The position numbers and the translations under genes were made by a program. A DNA stretch of 64,000 nt from Canna indica (Eukaryota; Streptophyta; Magnoliopsida; Zingiberales; Cannaceae): positions 66,909,501-66,973,500 of the forward strand of contig CP136896.1 of the NCBI GenBank assembly GCA_034359265.1, read 5' to 3'. The notes under the pieces were generated by a model. The model saw only the letters and a list, made by a program, of their open reading frames with translations, was not told the DNA's origin and searched no databases. Shown here one piece after another: positions 56,399 to 64,000 of this stretch (the stretch's first letter is position 1; the number at the start of each line of letters is the position of its first letter).

Positions 56399-57231
56399 TT
56401 AATCTAAACCCTAAAAATTAATCTAACAAATTAAACAATTAATCTAAATAATTAATTAAATAATTAATCAACATATAAACAAAAAAATAAAAAATAATTA
56501 ATCTACTCTTTCGGTGGACTCCGGTGCCGGCGTACAGTGTCCGAACATTGTACAAGATCCGGCGGCGGCCATCGGCCGAAACCCTAAAAATAGGGTTTCG
56601 GTCGGATTTCCCGCCGGCCGCAACGGGAAGAGACGGCCGGGCGGCGATGAATACCTGAAATCGGCGATCGAGGACGGACGGCAACGTCGGCAGCGGCAGC
56701 TCGGCGTCGTCGGCGGCGGCGAGAGGCGGGAGGAGAAGGCGGCGGCGGCAGCAGCGTGAGGAAGAAGGGTCGGGCGCGATCTGCGACCTATATAAACTTA
56801 TCAGCAACGGCTCACTCGCCCGTTAGAAAGCCGTTGCTAATAAGTTATCATCAGCAACGGCTCACTTGTCTGTTAGAAAGCCGTTGTTGATAATTAAAAT
56901 CATCAGCAACGGCTCGCGTGTCCTTTAGAAAGCCGTTGCAGATACAACATATCTGCAACGGCTTGAGCGGCCGTAAGAATGCCGTTGCAAATAGCAACGG
57001 CTTGAGCGGCAGTTGCTGATAGCCGTTGCTGAAGACTCAATTTCTAGTAGTGCGCCTTCAAGCTCGTCTGCTTGTCGCCGGTGGTGCCGAAGTCGAGGGG
57101 CTCGAAGAAGGAGACGGGAGGTCTTGTTGCCGACGTGACCGAGGAAGGCGTAGACCTCTGAAGGCAGGCATTGAGATGAGAGGTTTGAGTTAATTGCATG
57201 ATAGAAATAAAGTGCAGGCGTTGAGAAGTTT

Positions 57232-57420
57232 ACCCCAGAGAGAGAGAGAGAGAGAGAGAATTGCATGAGAGAAAGAGAAGAGAGACGTGCAGGAGACGTG
57301 AGAGGAGATTAGAAAGAGAAGTTACCCCAGAGAGAGAGAGAGAGAGAGTTAATTGCATGAGAGAAAGAGAAGAGAGACGTGCAGGAGACGTGAGAGGAGA
57401 TTAGAAAGAGAAGTAAATTG
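57232..57420. repeat. GA microsatellites and a tandem duplication of about 90 bp
   Basis: CCCCAGAGAGAGAGAG followed by a GA run, then GCATGAGAGAAAGAGAAGAG...GACGTGAGAGGAGATTAGAA, occurs twice in a row. The first copy is about 57232-57320 and the second about 57323-57415. The two GA runs differ in length. Non-coding. Confidence 0.85.
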
Positions 57421-60317
57421 AGAGAAAAGAGGAAACCGTAAGGTGCTGTTTGGTTAACGAAAATTATTTTCTGATTTGGTTTCAGTGAAACTGAAAACTT
57501 AGTTTCGAAAACTTGGTTTTGGTTTCTAGTTTTCAGTTTTCTGAAAACGCGTTTGGTTAATAAAAACAACATCAGTTTTAGTTAGTTGAAATCAGTAAAT
57601 ATTTATTTGGTTATAAAAAATAATATTAATTTTCCTTGAATATTTTTAGTAGTAATTAAATATTTAGTTAGTTTACAAAATTAAATATTTGTTAATATGG
57701 TTACAAAATATTTATATGATTTAATTAATTAAGTTATTGGTAATTTAATATTTATTTTGTTCAATTAGATATAAAAATTAATTAATAGTTATTATAAAAT
57801 TTCAAAAAAATCAAGTCCAATGATCTAAAATTAGGTTTGATTAAATTATAAATAGACCAATTTTAAGAAAATTGAATTATTTAAAATTTGGGTTTGAGTC
57901 AATTAGATATAAATTGGTTTAATTATTTTATAAATTTAAGATAAAAGTTTGAGTTAAAAATGATGATTTTTATTTTTATTTTTAAAAATTAGATATAGTT
58001 TAATTTATTTTTAAATTAATTAATTTTATAAAAAAATATTTATAATTATAAAGTTGTCACTGTATTTTGATAACAAAATCGTTAACTGCAATAATTGAGA
58101 GGAGTCAAACGTGCGAGAGAGACCAATAGCAATTAACAATTAAATTAATATTCATAATGTTTGGCAGTTAACCATTAGAATTAACATGTAAAAAAATCAA
58201 TAAAATCAATATTAAAAAAATCAAAAAATACTACGTCAGCAAACATAATTTTTGAAGATGCCACACGACTTCTTTGCATTTTGCCTTTTAATGTATATAT
58301 ATATATATATATATAGATGAGATTACTATCATTTTATAAATTAGCATATTAATATCAATATTAATATGCATTGTATATGGGTCACGGACATATTACACAT
58401 TAGTGGTATCGAACTATCGATATATGTAATTTTAATTCTAATACATACCGGTATGTTTCGTTGGCAATTTTTTACTGTTCAATAAATGTGGACTACCGCT
58501 TGTGAGTTGTGACAACCACCATTATCCACTCACAAGAAAAAGGGCTTAAAATGGATGAATACTTTGTTGCTTCAGTGCCATTTGACTTGTTAATTCACAA
58601 GAACAAGCTGTTAGAGACATTGAGATCGCCAAAGTTTATTTTGATCAACCAGAGTCACATGCATCGTTTTAAAGAACGATTAATTGATGTTACGACTCAC
58701 GAAGCTTCAGTCATTTCCCGAAATCCAAATATGTTTCATGGCAATTCCCTAATTCGAAATATAATTATTATAATTTTTAGATTCAGAATTAAAAATTCAT
58801 AATATTAATTTTACCCTTATGTAAAAATTAATTTCTAGTGTATTAAAATTTTTTGCCGAAAATCTAAAATAAATTATAATTATATAAAAATTATTTTAAA
58901 TTTATGAAATATATTTTTATGATATAAAAAATATTAGGGTCTAAAAAAATATTTTTGACCAAAATATTTCATTACTTTTGATTTAAATTTATTTTTATAG
59001 ATCTCGACCAAAAGTTTCTCTAATACAGTATAGACTTTTAGTCTAAAATATTTTATAGACAGCACAAATTTTTTTATTAGAAAAAATATATTTCGTGAAT
59101 TATTTTTTTTTATAATTATAATTCTTTTAGATCTTCGGCTCAAAATTTTAATGTGTTAGAGATTTTTGTAGAAGAGTAAAATGGATATTATGAATTTTTG
59201 GTTCCGAAACTAAAAATTTCAACAATCATATATCTCTGATCTGAAAATTTCTATTGAAGCTTTTCTTACCCACCTAAGCAAATTAATCTTCTTTCAAGTG
59301 TAATTTAGAACAGAAATCTAGAGAGAGATTTGAGATGATTTAAGAGAGCCCATATATAGTTGTATACAGATTTTGGCAAATTAAGAAGGGAAAAATCACA
59401 TAATAGTTTACTTTGAATAGGAGAGAAGAGATGAGCAGCAGTAAATATGTTTTAAAAGAAGGTAATATAGGTATCATGATAGTATATATGGGGTGCTTCA
59501 CGTTAATTAAATAGTAAATAAGGTGAAGAATTAGTGTAAAAGGTTAAAAAAAAAGTAGTATTAATTCCTAATATATAATTCATCCATGACTTTGAACACT
59601 GGAATCTTTTTCTATGGTTGTGCAAACCCTTATGTACATGTCTTGCATGTGGGATGTGGGATTCTTTTTGGAAAGCATGTTGCATCTCTCCTCACTGTAC
59701 ACATTTAAAGAGTATATATTATATACAAAAATAAATAAAGGTGACCGAAGCTTAATTTTGGAATAGGGAATTAAGGAGTACTAAAAAGAAACAGTTACTA
59801 TATACATAGCCATGGCCTGGTCCAATATATGGTTTCCTCATCCGGGAGAGCAAATGTAGTCATGAACAGGGAAACCCTAGAAGAGGAGATATCGACGATC
59901 TGGGCACCCGGGGAATGGAAATATATCACATGGCATGACAGCTAGAAATCAATTTAATTTCTTCTGCGAGATCTCAGCCTGCACCTAGCAACTCTCCTTT
60001 GAATTAATTAATTAGCTTCTGCATCGCAATTCGCAAACCCCCCATTAGAAAATAATTGATTAACCAAAGCAGATTAATTAACCACATGATCAGCCAAGCA
60101 GTACGGATCCTAAATTGAGATGAAATAGTCACAGCAGACAAGATTTGATCTGCATGCATGGAAACCATTAAGTAATATAATTAATTTCACAGTTCACAGA
60201 TCTCTATGCATGCGTGACAGAGAAGCTGCAAAGGTAGAGATACAGCAAGCACCTAATTTTGGAATCCAGCACTGCTTGCACCTGATAGCAATAGAAGAAG
60301 AAGAAGGGAGGGGCATT
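57421..60317. other. Long AT-rich intergenic stretch, no gene seen
   Basis: Very AT-rich. A stretch at 57440-57600 has TTTGGTTAACGAAAA and TTTGGTTAATAAAAA motifs and may be a MITE remnant without defined ends. A plus-strand frame at 58548-58802 (MDEYFVASVPFDLL...) has no recognised domain and is not called. No RNA genes seen. Confidence 0.5.
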
Positions 60318-60794
60318 TCAGGCACCACATTCCCAAGCCTTCATTCCCGATAAGGACAACCTCCCAAATCCCCATTGCCCGATCTGATAAAACTCCATCC
60401 ACACCTTATCATTCATCTCCCCCGCCCTCATTCCCAGAATGCCCCTCACTTCATCGTCCCTCTTCATCATCTCCACCCTCTCCGCCTTGCTCATCATCTC
60501 CACTCCTCCGACGCCCCCATTTCTCAGTACAACTCTCCTCCGCCGCCTAAAAGGCCTTCCCAGCTTCCTCTTCGCCGTTCCCAGGCACCTCCGCGCCACG
60601 ACCCAGGGGACCTTGACCAGGGTCAAGGCCAGCATGTTCACCACCGCGCAAGGGCAGCAGCCGATGGCGATGCAGTCGGCGACGACGACGGCGGTGCAGG
60701 ATCGGCAGGTGGCGCCGGTGCACTCGAAGCGGTCTCCTCCGGCGGCCTCCTCCTCGTCGTGCTCGGCGAAGCGGCTCCTCGACCTGAACCCCAT
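60318..60794 (-). CDS. Plant-specific small protein with Cys-rich hydrophobic segment, function unknown
   Basis: Single exon, 158 aa, ATG at 60794. A polar start (MGFRSRSRFAEHDEEEAAGG) is followed by CTGATCRSCTAVVVADCIAIGCCPCAVVNMLALTLVKVPWVVARRCLG. This is a Cys-rich hydrophobic segment (about residues 25-72), likely membrane-associated, then a strongly basic RKLGRPFRRRRR and a C-terminal half ending in a WMEFYQIGQWGFGRLSLS motif. I recognise the ADCIA(I/L)GCCPCAVVN pattern from uncharacterised plant proteins but no function is established. Closely spaced Cys residues could be lipid-modified (inference). GC-rich coding region against AT-rich flanks supports a real gene. Confidence 0.82.
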   Translation of the reverse strand: MGFRSRSRFAEHDEEEAAGGDRFECTGATCRSCTAVVVADCIAIGCCPCAVVNMLALTLVKVPWVVARRCLGTAKRKLGRPFRRRRRVVLRNGGVGGVEMMSKAERVEMMKRDDEVRGILGMRAGEMNDKVWMEFYQIGQWGFGRLSLSGMKAWECGA

Positions 60795-60894
60795 TATGAG
60801 AGCTGCATGCAGATATTGGAAATGTAGTTGGAGCCTGGAGGGGTCGTCTTCTTTGGGGTCTCAACGTAGAGTAAACAACTAGAGTGGGGATTTG

Positions 60895-60909
60895 CATATA
60901 TAGACGTCA
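60895..60909 (-). promoter_or_regulatory. TATA-like box with adjacent TGACGTC for the 158-aa gene
   Basis: On the minus strand TGACGTC runs straight into TATATATGC, about 100 bp before the ATG at 60794, giving a plausible leader near 70 nt. TGACGTC is a bZIP-type (TGACG) motif. Position and order fit a promoter but no transcript data exist here. Confidence 0.4.
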
Positions 60910-62149
60910 GAAAATGCATGCATTTTAGTGAAGATAATAAAATCAATGATAATGATGGAACTCCCTTTGGGAAGCAACACACAAATATATCTCAGAGGTT
61001 ATTAATTAAAACCCCCTTCACTGGCAAGTGTCGACGACACTGAAATCATCGCTACCTGTCTCTGCTTTGCGAGTTAAACCTTGCAGTGTGTGTGAGTGCG
61101 AGTGTGCTGGTCTGGAGGTAGCAATTGATAAGATCAAAGACAACATGTTTGGGATATGATCCAAAACATGCATGATAATAAAAATATCCATCTTGTTCAA
61201 ATCAAAACAAGAGCATCGCCTTTTTGACCGGCACGTGATGTAGCATAATTAATTAGGTATATATAAGCTTAAGTTGCTGTATAAAGGATAACTTTTGTCA
61301 AAATCTGATGGCTCAGCTGGTGTTTGGCACTTGGCAGAGAAAAGTTGCTGAGGTTATCAGTGCAGGAATTAATTGGGAAGTATCCATCTCCGGAATGGAG
61401 TTAAAGCCATGGTCCTCGAGGGAAATTTCTCTGCCTGGAAAATGAGATTGCTACAGCACTGAGCACACCAAGACATCACATGCAGTTCACAAGTGAGGCA
61501 ACTTAATTAACCTGCAATTAGTCTCGAGTATATATAAATACGATGATTCATCATGCAGTCAATTATTAATTGGCCAATACATTTTTATTTTGTATGTTCT
61601 GATACAGAAATACATATTGATATTTTGCTGGTGAATTCATGGTTTACCCGCTGTAAAAGCAAAAAAATAATTGGTAGAAGAAAGAAGGTAGGTCTGAGTC
61701 AGTTAGGAAACAAACTGAATTAATGTAGGTCCGATATATGTTTGTATTTTTGCTAAATTTAATGAGACTATTTTGAAAGGCTGAGTTAATGTGTTGTATA
61801 TATTAATAAATAATTGGTCAAGTCCTTTATATGCTGTCCTGTAGTAATAATCGTCTCCTTCTCAGAAGAAGGGAAAAGAAAGATGGGAAAGGAGAGAAGG
61901 CATCAAACAATTACACGAGTAAAAGGGACAGCACTCATCCCTTCAATCACTCTACTGTTGGTAAACAAGCTCTGCATGCTAAAATGAAGTAACAAATTGT
62001 AGGGGCAGAGGGAACAACAAAAAGATAGGTTTGCAACTAGCTCTTTTCTAGCAACTTATATTCCCCCCTCATGAAATATGTCATTCATTATTCTTTTTCT
62101 TTTTCTTTTTCTTCTTTAAGTATAGTTTATATACTGGGTGATCAACAAG
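60910..62149. other. Intergenic, no gene seen
   Basis: Upstream region of the 158-aa gene plus AT-rich sequence. No convincing coding frame, RNA gene or repeat ends. Confidence 0.5.
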
Positions 62150-63540
62150 CAACTCTTCTTATGGTCGTCATCTTAGGGGTGCTAACCGAGTGTGTTTCCA
62201 ATTGATTATTTTGGGCTTCCCCTGAGACGGGGGCGTCTCTAAAGGAAGATTAGTCTAAAACCATTACCAAATTCGATAGGCTCTTAGTGTCCTAGCAAGG
62301 GCCTCTCCGAAGGTGTGTGCTGGTCAATAGTGTCATAACTAACCAAGCTTCCTATATGCTTTCTATCTTTGAAGCTCTAACTTGGGTTACTCAACTTAGA
62401 TAAGTGCAAAAGATCCTTCTTCTGGGTGGGTTCCGACATGACTAACGCTTGTGGTAAATGTCTGATTAATTGGAAAACTATTACAGTTAGGCTTTTCGAT
62501 GGAGGATTGGGCCTTCTGAACCTCCCTTGTCATAACACAGCTCGTCTGGGGAAATGGCTTTGGCAAATTGCTAAGCAAAAGGACATGATATATGGGTGGA
62601 CATCGTTTTATCGTTTTATCACTTTATCCTTCTGTCACTAGCTTCATTCCGTCCGGAAGGCTAGGATGTCCTCCATTTAGAAGGATGTCATGAAATGCGC
62701 TAAACTCTTCAAGATCTCAATCGCTCTCCTACTAGGTCGGATCTAGTGCTTCTGTTTGTCTCTGTCTTAATCCTTGGATTCAAGGGAAACGTCTCATGAA
62801 CTACCATCGAGAGCTATTCTCGATTGCTACCACACCATATGCTTTCATTGTGGATGCCAAACAATATGATCTGAACGGCGACATCGAGGGTTGGAACATT
62901 ATTTTTTCGAACCATGTACATCTCTTTAGGTTGGCCTCCCTCGCTAGGACCATCTCTTCCGCCCTTTACAACACAGACGATTGAGGACAATATTTCTTGA
63001 AAATGGAGTGGGCATGGGGATTTCTCCACAAGGTCATTGTAAAAGATTCTGACATTTCGGGGTATTAAGGATCTCTCGATCTGTTGGCTTTCTTTGGAGC
63101 TTTAGGTGTCCTGAATCTATTTTTATACTGAATTGGCTGATCAACCGCAAGCGACTACTTACTAAGGACAAGCCGCATCGTCTGAACATGGCAATTGACA
63201 CTATATGTCTCCTATATATGTACACTGGAGGATGCATGAAACCCATGATCATTTGTTTGGTAGTTGTACCTTTACTATATAAGGTTGGAGAAATATGATA
63301 TCTCTCTATGGCTTGACAGTCTACCCGAACTCCTACCGACCTAGGTGATACAACTACAAGGTTAGATCAAGATTGCGAAGGAGCGATTACGGGTCATCAT
63401 GATTTGAAATTTGAAAATTTGGCAAGAAAAAAATAACCGTTGCTTCAAGCCTTCAAAAACACATCAAAATCTCTACAATAAGATGTTGTGGAGGGCACTT
63501 CGCTTTTTAGGTTTTCAATCACGAATAATATCTTAATTTC
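62150..63540 (+). mobile_element. LINE ORF2 C-terminal remnant, heavily decayed
   Basis: Plus-strand frames give LINWKTITVRLFDGGLGLLNLPCHNTARLGKWLWQIA (62455-62575), the conserved RT-connection region of plant LINEs. Further on, LLTKDKPHRLNMAIDTICLL and THDHLFGSCTFT (63150-63270) correspond to the zinc-binding zf-RVT region. IWQEKNNRCF with LWRALRFLGFQ (63415-63515) corresponds to the C-terminal end. Frames change repeatedly. No reverse transcriptase core is present, so it is an old, 5'-truncated copy. Confidence 0.72.
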
Positions 63541-64000
63541 CTTGACGCTTTGTTCAGTCTATAAGTAAAAACTCATCTTGTACCCAACCGCCCCCCTTGC
63601 TGCATTTCTCAAATCTTTTGTTAAACGCATATCTTTAAAGAGAAAATCAAGACATAATATAAGTGATTCATCACAATAATTCTTTTTTAAAAAATATGCA
63701 ATTGGAGATTGTTTGATTAGAGTTCTCTTAGGTTATCTCATCAATTATATAATTATATTACATTGACCAAACTCTATAGGCACCAACCTAGGATTTTTTT
63801 TTTGAAAAAAATATAGGGAGACTTTTGGTCTCACATCGTTTGTATTTAATTACGTGGCATATTCTCAACTTTGGGTGTTTTCTCAATCATGTCACAACTT
63901 TTTATTTGAATCGATTTTATAATTCAACTTTACTTTTGTTTCAATTTCTATCTTGAAGTCAACCATTTGTTAATTTTACCGTTTCAGTGATGGCATGACA
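63541..64000. other. Right edge of the window, no gene seen
   Basis: AT-rich sequence containing a T/A run at 63795-63810. No open frames of note or repeat ends recognised. Confidence 0.5.

Larger units (their letters stand above)
52282..57052 (-). mobile_element. CACTA element B3, internally deleted
   Basis: The left end is CACTACTAGAAAAATGGGC and the right end is CAATTTCTAGTAGTG, with target duplication CGC (52279-52281 and 57053-57055). Gene orientation is minus. From 57052 inward the order is subterminal AGCAACGGC repeats, GC-rich leader, 26-bp repeats (56216-56398), long hairpin (55856-55988), TNPD pseudogene (55754-54315), tnpA pseudogene (54239-52767), and subterminal repeats. It keeps more of the TNPD gene than B1 or B2, including the end of the DUF4218 region, but no catalytic domain. 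Non-autonomous. Confidence 0.94.
51358..57180 (+). pseudogene. Pectin methylesterase/invertase inhibitor-like gene fragment, split by two transposons
   Basis: Three pieces read through after removing the insertions: 51358-51563, 52166-52281 and 57056-about 57180. The first gives SESIDLLGFATISHNC, then after a frameshift VANATATVAKLESL, KTTTDADVKKSMERCLIMYNGFLS. The second gives SASKHYNLAVVIYNSAEIRLVSCRDGFEVDGENAFKL. The ANATATVAKL, helix and CL..Y, and YN.A....A......C.DGF pattern fits the four-helix PMEI/C-VIF inhibitor family, which acts in the cell wall on pectin methylesterase or invertase. There is no signal peptide or first Cys pair, and stops and shifts are present. The third piece is not clearly PMEI. 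It could be a host relic or a fragment captured by a transposon. Confidence 0.55.

Noticed and set aside
58548..58802. Short plus-strand frame in the 57-60 kb gap
   Set aside because: No domain or conserved motif and ends in very AT-rich DNA; not enough support for a gene.
60375..60882. Plus-strand frames opposite the 158-aa gene
   Set aside because: Two overlapping frames with His/Pro-rich low complexity are antisense shadows of the minus-strand gene.

Overview
The window is nuclear DNA of a flowering plant. Evidence: multi-exon genes with GT-AG introns, plant-only families (a PERK receptor kinase, a DUF1645 protein, a cinnamoyl-CoA-reductase-like SDR), and plant transposon families (Ty1/copia, a Ty3/gypsy LTR, L1-type LINEs with RNase H, CACTA/En-Spm, hAT-like MITEs). 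The species cannot be named from sequence alone. Exons are GC-rich in an AT-rich background. There is no prokaryotic or organellar signal.

Only four host genes look intact. They are a DUF1645 protein (6555-7349, -), an eight-exon PERK-type receptor-like kinase of 748 aa (27791-32876, +), a five-exon CCR/SNL6-like reductase of 369 aa (40866-44135, +), and a small single-exon Cys-rich membrane-type protein of 158 aa (60318-60794, -). They are unrelated singletons separated by repeats, and no gene cluster or pathway links them.

Layout. 1-4180: LINE pseudogene followed by a second LINE fragment. 4360-5444: MITE-like repeats. 6555-7349: DUF1645 gene. 8191-9491: a large palindromic element with arms near 480 bp. 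9717-10560: possible solo LTR. 12171-12691: hAT MITE. 13415-20808: degenerate copia element with perfect CATGG target duplication, containing two nested hAT-like insertions, one of which carries fragments of two host genes. 22224-22671: 27-bp minisatellite. 22786-26720: gypsy-type LTR split by a 3.47-kb CACTA element (23139-26610). 27791-32876: PERK gene. 34670-37045 and 38175-40361: two minus-strand LINE remnants, with a hAT MITE (37338-37749) between them. 40866-44135: reductase gene. 44873-57052: a dense pile of three related CACTA elements sharing AGCAACGGC subterminal repeats. One is inserted in another, and one is inserted in a pectin-methylesterase-inhibitor-like gene fragment that also holds a hAT MITE. 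57053-64000: repeats, the small Cys-rich gene and a final LINE remnant.

The most interesting material is the CACTA cluster. It includes an apparently intact five-exon tnpA-like gene (404 aa), an in-frame mini-TNPD open frame made by internal deletion and later split by another CACTA, a long miRNA-precursor-like hairpin upstream of the TNPD start in two copies, copy-number-variable 26-bp repeats, and a head-to-head inverted duplication of tnpA exon 1 that could make double-stranded RNA. All element boundaries with target-site duplications were read directly. Functions are inferred from family knowledge.
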